From: a virus
Direction: 5' to 3' (one strand)
IMG/VR virus record: IMGVR_UViG_3300033148_003991
Coordinates: 1-52,577 of that record
Length of the DNA: 52,577 nucleotides
A program made the position numbers and the translations under genes. Shown here one piece after another: positions 32,189 to 41,231 of this stretch. The notes under the pieces were generated by a model. That model saw only the letters and a list, made by a program, of their open reading frames with translations. It did no database searches and was not told where the DNA came from. The stretch's first letter is position 1. Each line of letters begins with the position of its first letter.

Positions 32189-33316
32189 TTACGCGACCAC
32201 CGCGCTGATGATGCCACCGGCGCGCTGTCTGTTGGTGCAAACGAAGTTGAATTGCAGGTCCACAAACGTAGTGAACACATCATGCTGCCGGCGGTCGTTC
32301 ATCGGACCCGTCTCGCGGAACCAGTCGCCCTCCATCACGAACGGCTTGAAGTACTTGTGATTGATCGCGTAGAACGGATAAGTCGTGTCCGTGCCGAGCG
32401 AGTAGTCCAACTGCTCAGCCCAAATCACCGGGAACCCCTTAACGAGCGTTCTCCCGGCGTACTTCGCGATGTCCGCACCGAGCTGGTCGTTGCCGGCCCT
32501 TGCCCGGTTCTCGAACGCTTCGATAAGCTCTTCACCCGCGTACAGACGGAGGTTCGCGAAGCCACCGCTGTTCAAGTCCTTTGCGAAGACCGGAGTGTGG
32601 AATCGGAGCCGTCGGAGCATCCGAGCGATCTTCGTGATGTCGTCCTCCGTTATGGTTCCGTCGAAGCTCGCGGCCGCACTCCACCTGTCGGCGTAGTTCT
32701 TCCACCGCGAGCAATCGGGATCGGTAACGGTCGGGTCAATACCCCCGCAATCCGCGGCGGCAGCACCACCGGAGTAATATGGCAGTGACCCGACATGCCC
32801 GTAGGTCAAGTTCGTAACGATGGGCGTAATCCACATCGGAATGCCGTGCGGGTTCAACTTGTCGCTCGAACTCGATGGGGACCGCCAAGCCCTTTCCTCC
32901 AACTTGATGGCGATGTTCTCCATCGCCGAAATGCGCTTGGTCTTGATGAGCTTGATGAGCGCCGGCCGGTTGCGGTTCCTGGACATCTCCTGTCGGGAGA
33001 TCGACCAGTGATCGGTCAACTGCGTCCATTCGACCGCAATCCTCGCCTGGAGGTCGGGAACGGTCGGCTCTTCGGTAGCGTAAGCGCTGGTGAAGTGGGC
33101 GGTCCCGCTCTCAGTCACCTGAACGGCCTTCTCGATGCGCGTGCCGCCATCGAACTCGACCTTGTCCTTGGTGAACCATTGATTGGCAACCGGCCACTCG
33201 TGAAACTTCTGAAGGGTCTCGAACTTGCCGTCCCACGGCTTGTTCGCCAACGTCACCTTCAGAAGGTCCCTCAAAGTATCATTTTCGAGGTCTCTTGAAT
33301 CAGTGAAATCAACCAT
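32189..33316 (-). CDS. Major capsid protein, 375 aa
   Basis: It begins MVDFTDSRDLENDTLRDLL. Recognisable coat elements include HWSISRQEMSRNRNRPALI, a long helix over the spine position, an extended insertion region with Gly/Ala/Cys residues (about 175-200) and a beta-rich C-terminus (FPVIWAEQLDYSLG, KPFVMEGDWFRE). It lies directly after a scaffold-like gene and before a decoration-type gene. Closest in character to HK97-fold coats of podoviruses. Confidence 0.8.
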   Translation of the reverse strand: MVDFTDSRDLENDTLRDLLKVTLANKPWDGKFETLQKFHEWPVANQWFTKDKVEFDGGTRIEKAVQVTESGTAHFTSAYATEEPTVPDLQARIAVEWTQLTDHWSISRQEMSRNRNRPALIKLIKTKRISAMENIAIKLEERAWRSPSSSSDKLNPHGIPMWITPIVTNLTYGHVGSLPYYSGGAAAADCGGIDPTVTDPDCSRWKNYADRWSAAASFDGTITEDDITKIARMLRRLRFHTPVFAKDLNSGGFANLRLYAGEELIEAFENRARAGNDQLGADIAKYAGRTLVKGFPVIWAEQLDYSLGTDTTYPFYAINHKYFKPFVMEGDWFRETGPMNDRRQHDVFTTFVDLQFNFVCTNRQRAGGIISAVVA

Positions 33317-33342
33317 TATCGTCTCCTATGCGGAGACGCCCC

Positions 33343-34299
33343 TCAGACATCCTGGAAAAAGCGCACTCCCAACCTTTGTTGTTCCTTGGCCATCGCATCC
33401 ATCGCCTTCTCGTCTCCGGTCGGTGCCGTTCGAGTCGAGCGATTTTTGTTCGGGCGCGGAACCTGGTGTTTGCGCCTATCCTCAGCGTTCCTCCGAGCAG
33501 TCTCCACCTGTGCGTCCGGGGCTTCGATTAGAAGCGCCCGTTGCAATGCTTCCTCAAAATCCATAGGGGTACCGGACGCAAGCTGCCGGCCCAGGGCAAT
33601 CTCGTTAGCCGTGTCCCAGACCTTGTTTCTTGCCATCATCTCCGGGCCGTTACGGTCCAGACCGGTGCCCCTACCCTCACCAAACTGCGGATAGGCCTTA
33701 GCGTCCAAGGACGCAAAAAACGCATCCGCGGTACGTTCCGATTCCGCCAACTGGGCGGCTTGGGAACTCTTCTGGAACCCCGCCATCATCTCTCGCATCA
33801 CGTTCACTTCGTTGACTAGCGAGCCCAGGAACTCCGCATCCTTGGCTGGATAGACCTCCGGGTCGAACGTGTGCTCAAGCTTCTTCGGGGGTTCCGGCGG
33901 CGTGGCTTCCGGCACAGTTCTTGCCGCCTTCTCGCCTCGCCCCAACTCGCTGTATCGTCGTCCGATATCCGAGCTGGTCTTGACCAGACGTGCGGCAAAG
34001 TCCTTGCCCTTCTCCCCGAGGGCGTTCAAGTCGTCCTCGGACATGCCAAACTGCTTCGCGGCGTTCACTTCCTGTGTGGTCCAGGTGGACTCGGTACTGT
34101 CGGCGGTAGACTCAGACTCCGCTTCTTCGGGGGTGTCCCCTTCTTCAGGGGCCGCTCCCTCCTGGGAGTCGTCTTTGTCATCCGGCGCAGGCGCGTCGTC
34201 GTCCTTCGTTTCAGGTCCTGACTCCGTCAAATCGAAACCAGCATTTTCCAACTGGTCCTGCTGCATGGGGGTCAACATCCCCAAATCCTCTTCACTCAT
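33343..34299 (-). CDS. Scaffold-like head assembly protein, 318 aa
   Basis: Start at MSEEDLGMLT behind GGAGAG. Residues about 20-90 are extremely acidic and disordered (Asp/Glu/Ser/Pro), the centre is helical (YSELGRGEKAARTV; LVNEVNVMREMMAGFQ) and the C-terminus is basic with KEQQRLGVRFF. This acidic-helix-basic layout directly before the coat gene is typical of scaffolds, whose C-terminus binds coat. Confidence 0.72.
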   Translation of the reverse strand: MSEEDLGMLTPMQQDQLENAGFDLTESGPETKDDDAPAPDDKDDSQEGAAPEEGDTPEEAESESTADSTESTWTTQEVNAAKQFGMSEDDLNALGEKGKDFAARLVKTSSDIGRRYSELGRGEKAARTVPEATPPEPPKKLEHTFDPEVYPAKDAEFLGSLVNEVNVMREMMAGFQKSSQAAQLAESERTADAFFASLDAKAYPQFGEGRGTGLDRNGPEMMARNKVWDTANEIALGRQLASGTPMDFEEALQRALLIEAPDAQVETARRNAEDRRKHQVPRPNKNRSTRTAPTGDEKAMDAMAKEQQRLGVRFFQDV

Positions 34300-34321
34300 C
34301 TTGCTCTCCAATGACACTCCC

Positions 34322-36553
34322 TTAAGGGATAGTAGTTGTTTCCTCTCCGTCCAACACCGCCTTGAGCGGTTCATCGACCCGGACTCGATCATCGTTACAC
34401 AAACGATTCATCATCTTGATCTGGGGCTCCAGCTTATGCACAGGAGTATGATGTTCGCCGGTCTTGGGGTTCAGGCCGTCGAATACCCAGGACTTTACTT
34501 CCTTCTCGCCCTGGTCTCGATATTCCTTCAGATACCCGCCCTTGTAGAAGGTTATCCCCGTGATCTTCAGTTCCTTGATGTTATAGGACAGAAGATCGGC
34601 AACAGCAGCCAGGCCAGTATTCGGCCTGGATTGCAGTTCACGCTCCATCGCATCGTAGACGCCGGCGTCAATAACGTGCAGGGGAAGTTGCGCTGTCTGA
34701 TTGCGTTCGCGGAAGAGCGCCAGAAGCGGGCGTGACCAGTTGTAGGTATCGGGATACGGGCTGGCCACCCACGTAACTCCTTCGGCTTTCCACAGATCGG
34801 GTTCGACCCTGTTCGGCTGCGGCTCGATGACGGACTCGGAGAAGCAGTTGTAGAGAATGTCGGTTCTCGTCCCGATATCCACCTTGAGATTCGGCGGAAC
34901 GGGCAGCGCCCGGTTGAGCCGCACCACAACATCGTGGGAGTCGATCAACTGTTGTTGGTTGGACCCGCGTATTTGCGGGGCGGGACCGACGAGGATTACT
35001 GTTTTCCCTTCGAGATACGCGGCGAAAAGAGCATCCTTTGCCGGAGCACCAGGGCGAGGACCACGAGGGACATATTCATCTATCTCCTCCTTCAATTGCG
35101 CTATTTCAGCCTTGATATGAGCCTTGCCCAGGGGTCCGGTCCAGTGCTTGATAATCGTCTCGGGCGGGTCTTCACCGTGGTCCAACCTCAATCGCTGGTA
35201 ATGATTGGGCGCGATCACGAACTCGTCCGGCGTGATTGTCTGACCGAGAGCCTGACGTTCCGCGTGCATTTCATTCAGCATGACATTGAGAGGCGCGTCC
35301 GCCCCTCTCCATCGCGCCGGATCCGCGAACAGCTTTTTCGTCCAACGAGTAATTAACGCGTCGCCGTGTTTGTAAGCGATCGCGCCCGATGCGACAGCAG
35401 GTATGGCGGGTGTTTCGCCAATCTCTTTTTGTGTCCAAGGATTCCAAGGGTCCTCCGTTACCACAACAGCGTCCTTGAAGCCGAACCACGGTTCGAGACT
35501 CGCCCGAACCTCACAATCAAGATCTATCACCAAGGTATGTTGGAACGGTGTCTGATGCATCTGAACGGGTCGGCGGAAGAAAATCTTGTCGGGCTTGAGC
35601 AATTGGAACACCCGGCCGCGCTTACCGCACCATTCGACCATTTCCGGGCTCATGCCAAAGTCCGTGAAACAAATCGGAATATCCGGGTTGTGCTTCCGCA
35701 GATTGTAATACCACCACGGAAGCATCCATTCGTGACTGCTATTACAGCCGGTCAATACACCTTTCGGCGGGCCGTCCTTCGGAAGATCGTGCCAGCGGAA
35801 CAATTCGGAATCCGCGGCGTCCCAGACCTTCGTGTCGTATGTCTGAGGTATCCGCTTCTCACTGGCCTTAATAGCCTCTTCCAGCGGTATATAGGGCATG
35901 TACTTGCCGTTCATCGGACTGCCCGGCGAACACGAGATGAACTCGACCCCAAACTCCAGGCCGTTCGCCACGATCAGGCCGAGTTGGGCCAGGAGTTGCT
36001 CGTAGAGCATCGCGTTGCGCTTCTTCTGCTCGTCCCTCAATACCCGATCATCGCAGTAGTCCGCGCTACCGCCCCAATCACAACCCAATAGGTGAATCCG
36101 CTTGGCTCCCAACCCGAACAGGATAGACAAAGCAGCCGTGAAGCTATCTCCGTTCCAGATACTCATATCCGTATTGAGGTCGCGCTGGAACAACTCGCAT
36201 GTCTTGTCCTGGGTCTTGTCATCGCCGTCGGCGAACCACATCATCGGAAGGGTTTTCCGCGGCCTGCCCTCGACTATCTCGTTAAGGAACCTGGTCCCGC
36301 CGATCTTGTAGAATGGCTCGTACGCCAACCCTCGGTCGTATGAGTCCAAGGCATCGTACCCAATCCATAAATCCGGCCGTACCGTCGGATAGGCGGTATT
36401 CAACGCCACCACCAACCGGCCCGGACCTTGCAATATGGATGCGTCAATGTTTTTCAATGACGGCCCGGGACAACAAAAGTACACGTCCAAACCCATCATC
36501 TGGCGAGCGAGCAATACAGGCCGCATGTTCTTCCCGTCAAACTGTATCAGCAT
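34322..36553 (-). CDS. Three-domain glycosyltransferase: Maf/DUF115-like, GT-A and GT29 sialyltransferase-like
   Basis: 743 residues with three modules. About 20-240: VYFCCPGPSLKNI, later GDSFTAALSILFGLGAK and IHLLGCDWGG, as in DUF115/Maf-type flagellin glycosyltransferases. About 265-475: a GT-A-like domain with a DLD motif (LVIDLDCEV, residues 342-350) and a KHW end. About 515-720: ILVGPAPQIRG, DSHDVVVRLNRA and DIGTRTDILY, a close match to sialylmotif L of GT29 enzymes, with a later LKITGITFYKGGY motif-S-like part. GT29 and Maf enzymes use CMP-activated acidic sugars; a CMP-Kdo synthetase is encoded 5 kb upstream in the same operon. It lies between portal and scaffold genes, so the target may be a virion protein or host surface glycan. 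Confidence 0.8.
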   Translation of the reverse strand: MLIQFDGKNMRPVLLARQMMGLDVYFCCPGPSLKNIDASILQGPGRLVVALNTAYPTVRPDLWIGYDALDSYDRGLAYEPFYKIGGTRFLNEIVEGRPRKTLPMMWFADGDDKTQDKTCELFQRDLNTDMSIWNGDSFTAALSILFGLGAKRIHLLGCDWGGSADYCDDRVLRDEQKKRNAMLYEQLLAQLGLIVANGLEFGVEFISCSPGSPMNGKYMPYIPLEEAIKASEKRIPQTYDTKVWDAADSELFRWHDLPKDGPPKGVLTGCNSSHEWMLPWWYYNLRKHNPDIPICFTDFGMSPEMVEWCGKRGRVFQLLKPDKIFFRRPVQMHQTPFQHTLVIDLDCEVRASLEPWFGFKDAVVVTEDPWNPWTQKEIGETPAIPAVASGAIAYKHGDALITRWTKKLFADPARWRGADAPLNVMLNEMHAERQALGQTITPDEFVIAPNHYQRLRLDHGEDPPETIIKHWTGPLGKAHIKAEIAQLKEEIDEYVPRGPRPGAPAKDALFAAYLEGKTVILVGPAPQIRGSNQQQLIDSHDVVVRLNRALPVPPNLKVDIGTRTDILYNCFSESVIEPQPNRVEPDLWKAEGVTWVASPYPDTYNWSRPLLALFRERNQTAQLPLHVIDAGVYDAMERELQSRPNTGLAAVADLLSYNIKELKITGITFYKGGYLKEYRDQGEKEVKSWVFDGLNPKTGEHHTPVHKLEPQIKMMNRLCNDDRVRVDEPLKAVLDGEETTTIP

Positions 36554-37137
36554 CTCTTCTCCAGTAACACCGCGCCACAGATTGAACCAAACCTATCAAT
36601 GAGCACAAACCCATGCTCCAATAGATACGGGACAGCCGTCGCGCCTTTCCCGTGAAACTTCTCTTCCTTAATCCCGGTGTCGTCGATACAGACTAACCCG
36701 CCTTTGCAGACCTTACTGACCAACTCCTTAGCGCATGCCAGGTGCATCGCCTCGCAATTCTCTTGGGTGAACTTCAGACCAAAACCCGCGTAAACCGGCC
36801 GGTACTTCATGGTATGCGGAACGACAAGGTCAAATGCGTCCAGATAAACACCCGCGAGACTGTCATCTTCCAGAGTGGCCAGGAACACGGCACCATCGAG
36901 ACATACCGCGTCATGTCCCCGGCAATCGTCCGCCTTCACCAGGGCCGCCTTCGCGCGTCCGGGCAGGATATCGCAGGTCGTGAAGCAGAAGTCACAACGA
37001 TCCGCGAGCTTCACCAGCGCGGTAGTCGAGCCACCACCCCTCGTGGAGCCGATTTCCACTAAATGCCGGGCTTGACAGCGCGAGAGTCGTTCCTGATGCT
37101 CGACCAGCAGGTCGTGCCCGTGCTTCTTCTTTCCCAT
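36547..37137 (-). CDS. Class I SAM-dependent methyltransferase-like protein, 196 aa
   Basis: Motif I is VEIGSTRGGGST (about residues 27-38), followed by an acidic residue in FTTCDILPG, YLDAFD near residue 98 and VCIDDTG near residue 149, then a KGATAVPYLL helix, the order of Methyltransf_24-type Rossmann enzymes that often act on sugars. It overlaps the glycosyltransferase gene by 7 bases, so a glycan O-methyltransferase is plausible. The substrate is inferred. Confidence 0.7.
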   Translation of the reverse strand: MGKKKHGHDLLVEHQERLSRCQARHLVEIGSTRGGGSTTALVKLADRCDFCFTTCDILPGRAKAALVKADDCRGHDAVCLDGAVFLATLEDDSLAGVYLDAFDLVVPHTMKYRPVYAGFGLKFTQENCEAMHLACAKELVSKVCKGGLVCIDDTGIKEEKFHGKGATAVPYLLEHGFVLIDRFGSICGAVLLEKRC

Positions 37138-37158
37138 GTTACATCCTGACTAGACCAA

Positions 37159-37506
37159 TCACCCCCGCACCTCGTCCCGGTCGAAATACCCCAGCTTCTT
37201 GAGGCATTTCAGCTTCGCGTTGCGGTCCTTGAACACCACATCTCCATCTGGTGCATAGTGCATGTCATCTCCTAAACCCGCGTCCGTAATCTTCTTCGTT
37301 GCTTCGGGGACCTGAAAAGCCTGGACGCCGATTGACAGACTCCTGATGTTCTTCGAGTCACGCTTGCGCAGCGAATCCAGACCGCCCCGAGCGCGAACCA
37401 GTTTCCCGTCGCGTAGCACGAACGTTCCAGTTGCCCTCTTCCCCTCACCAAAGACCCTGCGATAACCCCTGTCAAAGTTGTGTCGGCTCTTCGTTCCCTT
37501 GCCCAC
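37159..37506 (-). CDS. Hypothetical protein, 115 aa
   Basis: A basic protein beginning MGKGTKSRHNFDRGYRR, with a short FVLRDGKLV hairpin and a C-terminal NAKLKCLKKLGYFDRDEV. Found between portal-linked and capsid genes, it is probably a head-assembly accessory. Overlaps the upstream gene by 35 bases. Confidence 0.65.
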   Translation of the reverse strand: MGKGTKSRHNFDRGYRRVFGEGKRATGTFVLRDGKLVRARGGLDSLRKRDSKNIRSLSIGVQAFQVPEATKKITDAGLGDDMHYAPDGDVVFKDRNAKLKCLKKLGYFDRDEVRG

Positions 37507-37822
37507 TTGCGTCCTTCCTCGGCCGTCCGGGCCCGCGCTTGACTGGAGCCTTGGCCTTCTCTTTCATCGCCAGAATCTGCTTGGTGAGCTTGGCGACGTG
37601 ATCCAATGCCGATCCTTCGCGTTGTTCGGCCTTCACAACCTGCGCTTCGAGCTTGGCGATCTGCTCTTTCTGCTTGGCATAACCCTCGACGGCCTTCATC
37701 ACCAGACCCGATTGAGATATGGGACCAAACTCCTGGCCCAGGGCGAATACCACCCTCCTCGCCGCCTCGTCGAGTTGGATCGGCTCGAATGTCGGCGCCT
37801 GTGTTTGCGTCTCTTCAGTCAT
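37472..37822 (-). CDS. Coiled-coil protein with AT-hook-like C-terminus, 116 aa
   Basis: Residues about 45-90 form a heptad helix (KEQIAKLEAQVVKAEQ), followed by KRGPGRPRK, a textbook AT-hook core that binds the minor groove. It lies between portal and capsid genes, so it might link DNA to the prohead or act as a small packaging factor; that is inference. Confidence 0.68.
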   Translation of the reverse strand: MTEETQTQAPTFEPIQLDEAARRVVFALGQEFGPISQSGLVMKAVEGYAKQKEQIAKLEAQVVKAEQREGSALDHVAKLTKQILAMKEKAKAPVKRGPGRPRKDASGQGNEEPTQL

Positions 37823-37831
37823 TGCTTTCTC

Positions 37832-37951
37832 CTAACGTTTACCCTTCTTGATCTTCGCCATTGTCCCGTAGACATAGCGATCTTTCCGCTTACCCTTGAA
37901 GCCCTTCTTTCTTGCCTGCCTGTTTAGTTTCTTATGGAGTGCTTTGGGCAT
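37832..37951 (-). CDS. Very small basic protein, 39 aa
   Basis: A frame from ATG at 37951 to TAA: MPKALHKKLNRQARKKG, ending in YVYGTMAKIKKGKR. Almost half the residues are Lys or Arg. Similar tiny basic proteins with a YVYGT motif occur beside portal genes in many phages. The start overlaps the portal end by 20 bases. Confidence 0.68.
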   Translation of the reverse strand: MPKALHKKLNRQARKKGFKGKRKDRYVYGTMAKIKKGKR

Positions 37952-39644
37952 TGGACTCCCTCGTAGGTGAAGGTTCAGGGCGCGTCCCTCCCGCGCGCCC
38001 CAAACTGATATTCGTGGTTTCCGCGCCCCCCGGAGCAGCCATCCCTCCCATCCCCGTCATGGGTTCCATCGACCGGAAGATCGTGTCCAGCTCCCGCATA
38101 TTCCTGTACCGACCCGCCTGTGCCACCAAACCGTGCACGTCCAGCATGTAACCCTGTGCCGCCGCGATGTCCTGGTTGGGCACAATTATGTGGTCAACAA
38201 TCTCCATCAAGTCCCGATATTTCCGCTCTGGCGAATCCGGCGACATCGAATAGGGGACGATGTCGAAGTTATAGTCGAGGAAGTCCCCCTCTCTCTGCTC
38301 GGGAGAAAATACCACCGGAACGGAAACGCCCTCGCTTTCGTAAGTCAAGGGCATTTTGCTTTGGGGGTCGGTCCAGAGATACCACGCGAGCTTCTTGCCG
38401 ACCTGCTTGAGAAAATCATACACCTGCACCCGCATATCATCTATACGAATCGAGGCGTTTCCCATCAGCATTTCGTCCTGGCCCAAGGTCTTGCTCTGGG
38501 CGGACATGCCGCCCATCAGGTCCGTGTTTCCTCCTAAGCGACTGACCTTGTCTTCCAGGAAGGCCTGATGCTCGTAGACCTTCTCGTTCGTACCTCCGTA
38601 AGAGACCGACTCGAACCGGCTGACATCCTGGACCCCGAGCATATCACCGTCCGCGGCGCCTTCTATCGTTTCGGCATCCTTTGCAGCCGTCAGATCGTAC
38701 AGCAGCACGTCCTTCTGCCGTTGAGCCTGGTTCGCGGCTTTGCGGGCGTTGATGTTGATGAGCAAGTGGAGGTCGAAGATAATCGAGGCAAGAGATAGTG
38801 GTATGGGGTTGTTGGGCACCCAATGGAACCCCAGCATCTCATACGGTCCTCTTTCAGGCCCTTGCCACTCCTGCTCTCTCAAGTACCCTGCTGTTGCTTC
38901 GGCATCGGCCGGGATTGTCAGGACCATACGTTCGGCGGGCAACCACAAATCCCAAAACTCGAAGTACTCGAATATATCCTCGTCCTCCGGGCCCGGCGAC
39001 GTGCTCATGTCCTCCGCCCGAGCCGGCCCCTTCAGCGCCTTGGAATGAACCATAAGCCGTTCGAGAATGGCCTTATCATAGAGGCCGGACCTGAAGGCAT
39101 AGTCCCTACTGACCCTGTAACGGTTCCCCTCGAAGTCGCAGGACTCTCGTGACCGAGTTTGCGAGTCGATGATATAGTCGTCAAAGTCCACCGGGTCGGC
39201 AAACGCCTGGCCCGCATCGTGGAGATAGCCCGCGTCCGTATCGCCATCTTCGTTTATGGCGGGCCCGAAGTCCAAACCCGTCTTGATGATGCCGGGTCCG
39301 AAATAAGCGTCGAGAACAACGTTGCGTAGGGTCCGCCGCAAGTCAATCTCTCGCGCCATGTGATCCCATCGCAACTCGAAGATGTTGGCCATCGGGCGCA
39401 ATTCGGGATTGGCGGTCGTAATCAATGCGCGAGGGTCGCGAAAGACCAGATGGGGGACATAGAGGGAGGCGTGGGAGAAGAGGGTGTTCATCGGCTCTTT
39501 ATGTTCGCCGACTTTCGCCCCGTAGTGATTCCCCTTGTACTCGTTCAGGAATGTGTACCGCTGCTCCTGGAAAGGCGCAAGTCTGGCCTTACCCAGTTTC
39601 ACCGCCTCCGCCAAACGTTTGGAACTGACTTTTCCCTCGCTCAT
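37932..39644 (-). CDS. Portal protein, about 570 aa
   Basis: Long soluble protein starting MSEGKVSSKRLAEAVK. Portal-type features are a core with VVLDAYFGPGIIKTGLDFGP, DPVDFDDYIIDSQT and YRVSRDYAFRSGLYDKA, a helical stem-like middle (LINIARKAANQAQR-type helix), and a crown region with LGGNTDLMGGMSA. The size is typical. It lies downstream of the terminase and upstream of scaffold and coat, as expected for the dodecameric DNA entry ring. The ATG with GGGA upstream is preferred to an in-frame start 10 codons earlier. Confidence 0.8.
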   Translation of the reverse strand: MSEGKVSSKRLAEAVKLGKARLAPFQEQRYTFLNEYKGNHYGAKVGEHKEPMNTLFSHASLYVPHLVFRDPRALITTANPELRPMANIFELRWDHMAREIDLRRTLRNVVLDAYFGPGIIKTGLDFGPAINEDGDTDAGYLHDAGQAFADPVDFDDYIIDSQTRSRESCDFEGNRYRVSRDYAFRSGLYDKAILERLMVHSKALKGPARAEDMSTSPGPEDEDIFEYFEFWDLWLPAERMVLTIPADAEATAGYLREQEWQGPERGPYEMLGFHWVPNNPIPLSLASIIFDLHLLININARKAANQAQRQKDVLLYDLTAAKDAETIEGAADGDMLGVQDVSRFESVSYGGTNEKVYEHQAFLEDKVSRLGGNTDLMGGMSAQSKTLGQDEMLMGNASIRIDDMRVQVYDFLKQVGKKLAWYLWTDPQSKMPLTYESEGVSVPVVFSPEQREGDFLDYNFDIVPYSMSPDSPERKYRDLMEIVDHIIVPNQDIAAAQGYMLDVHGLVAQAGRYRNMRELDTIFRSMEPMTGMGGMAAPGGAETTNISLGRAGGTRPEPSPTRESNAQSTP

Positions 39645-40206
39645 TGATATCCCTACTGTATCCGAACATCTCAAACTCGGCCCCTGCCCACATCTGGATG
39701 TTCCTCGCTATGTCCTCGTCGTAATACGTTTCCCATGGCTCGTGGGGAGTCTTGCCCTCGTGTCCTTCCGGCCCCGGCCCCTCCCACAACGGCAGCATCC
39801 TGCATTCGTCGCTGAGATATTCGAGATGCATAAACTGATTCACCAACACACCGCTGAACCATCTATGCTGAGGCCAGAGAATGGTGGGGCCTGGCGGGTG
39901 CTTGGACAGCCACTGAGCAAACCCCCCAAACGTCTTGTTCCATTCAGCCTGCTCTACCCACCTTTGACCACAAGCTCGAACGTTTTTCGTCGCGGCCCAC
40001 CATATCGAGACCGCCCTGGCATATGGATTCCGACATGTGGCAAACGTAAACCAACCGCGGCAGTCCTTCGGTATCACCCGTCCATGGTATCCATGGCCCT
40101 TATAGTGATACCCCCCAAACCGCTCTTTGAGCACCTTGAACATCGTGTGACTGCCGGTGCGCTCACAGGAGATGTAGACCGCTTTATGATTCGGAAGAAT
40201 TATCAT
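39589..40206 (-). CDS. P-loop sulfotransferase-family protein, about 205 aa
   Basis: The N-terminus has KAVYISCERTGSHTM, where the ERTGSHT turn is the 5-prime phosphate loop for the PAPS cofactor. FATCRNPYARAVSIWWA (about residues 57-73) is the 3-prime phosphate motif R-x-P-x-x-R-x-x-S. The rest is helical with conserved Trp and His. Sulfotransferases of this fold add sulfate to carbohydrates or Tyr; with glycosyltransferase and KdsB genes nearby, glycan sulfation is the best guess. Start uncertain (ATG at 40206 or GTG at 40212). Overlaps the portal gene start by 56 bases. Confidence 0.72.
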   Translation of the reverse strand: MIILPNHKAVYISCERTGSHTMFKVLKERFGGYHYKGHGYHGRVIPKDCRGWFTFATCRNPYARAVSIWWAATKNVRACGQRWVEQAEWNKTFGGFAQWLSKHPPGPTILWPQHRWFSGVLVNQFMHLEYLSDECRMLPLWEGPGPEGHEGKTPHEPWETYYDEDIARNIQMWAGAEFEMFGYSRDINERGKSQFQTFGGGGETG

Positions 40207-40573
40207 CAGCACTCAACTCATGTTCCCACCCGTCCGACTGCATCTCGGCCGTAAGGGCGTCTTCGCGTTCCTTCGCCTTCTTCCGTCGTATGCGTTCGCA
40301 CTCCTCACAACGACATAGCCGCGATTCCGCCAAGTCTTGTTCCCACTTAATCCGCTCTTGTTGCAACATTGCGCCAACAGTAAACATAACAGTCGATGCA
40401 AACACGTCCGGCTGCCCTGCCGCTTGCAACAGCTTGCGCAATGGTTCCTCCATTGGGAATTGACAATACTTCTGCAATTCTTTCGCTTTCCTGTCGCGCT
40501 CTTGCGCAACCGCCGCTTTCACCGCACGGTGAATCAGGGCTTGAATGTCGTCTTTCATCACAAGGCCCATCAT
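40184..40573 (-). CDS. Hypothetical protein, 129 aa
   Basis: It starts MMGLVMKDDIQALIHRAV (an internal start at MKDD is possible). A long helix with Lys/Arg/Gln is followed by RLCRCEECERIRRKKAKE, a Cys-x-Cys-x2-Cys site in a basic helix. Possibly a DNA- or RNA-binding accessory. Coupled to both neighbours by overlap. Confidence 0.65.
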   Translation of the reverse strand: MMGLVMKDDIQALIHRAVKAAVAQERDRKAKELQKYCQFPMEEPLRKLLQAAGQPDVFASTVMFTVGAMLQQERIKWEQDLAESRLCRCEECERIRRKKAKEREDALTAEMQSDGWEHELSADDNSSES

Positions 40574-40752
40574 TCCGGCGCAGTGTCACTCACCTGCTCG
40601 TGGTACAAGCATGTACCGTAGTCTTCAGCCGATCCGTTACAGCCAGTAGGCAAGGGTACATGACGGCACGTACCGCCGCGCTCATAGGGTTCGGCGTCAT
40701 ACCACCGGCACGCGGCACAAATATCATCTCGTAATTGATACTCGTCGTTCAT
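40570..40752 (-). CDS. Small Cys-rich protein, 60 aa
   Basis: MNDEYQLRDDICAACRWYD, then TCRHVP, GCNGS and TCLYHE: Cys-x2-Cys-x-W plus further Cys and His, a zinc site shared in style with several small proteins in this genome. Function unknown. Confidence 0.7.
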   Translation of the reverse strand: MNDEYQLRDDICAACRWYDAEPYERGGTCRHVPLPTGCNGSAEDYGTCLYHEQVSDTAPE

Positions 40753-41231
40753 GACTTTTCGACCCCGGCCAACTGTTCTTCAATCCATAGCCGCGTATCA
40801 GGATGTAGGCGCATCTTGCCTTTATTCACAGCATACCAATGGCGTACGTCAGGAGTGCCTTGAGCGCGCCCGGCGCCTCGCCAGTCGGCTAACATCTCAC
40901 GACGGGCGACACTGGACATAGCAAGAATCTTGTCTCCGCCATCATCTTCAGGCAGAATCCACCATTGCCAATGATGGTCATTGCGTTTTTGATGCAGGAA
41001 CCAAGCAAAGTCAAACGAGGCATCCCCCGTATCTGTGGGTTTGTAGTATCCAGTTTTGTCTCTCGGATTATGAGAATAGAAGAAATTCGCATACGGGAAC
41101 CACTCGCTGGGCCGGAACTTACTGGAATCATGTACGATTCCACGCCATAGTAATCCGAGCCGTAGACACTCGATGAAAACAAACCATTTGTGCCGTAAAA
41201 CATACCAACCGTATTTTAGATGTTGCCGCAT
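40749..41231 (-). CDS. DUF5662 family protein, 160 aa
   Basis: The pattern RQHLKYGWYVLRHKWFVF, HDSSKFRPSEWFPYANFF, FLHQKRNDHHWQWW and a C-terminal YAVNKGKMRLHPDTR matches DUF5662, a widespread phage family with conserved His and Asp residues suggesting a metal-dependent HD-like active site. Biochemical role unknown. Directly follows kdsB with a 16-base overlap. Confidence 0.8.
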   Translation of the reverse strand: MRQHLKYGWYVLRHKWFVFIECLRLGLLWRGIVHDSSKFRPSEWFPYANFFYSHNPRDKTGYYKPTDTGDASFDFAWFLHQKRNDHHWQWWILPEDDGGDKILAMSSVARREMLADWRGAGRAQGTPDVRHWYAVNKGKMRLHPDTRLWIEEQLAGVEKS

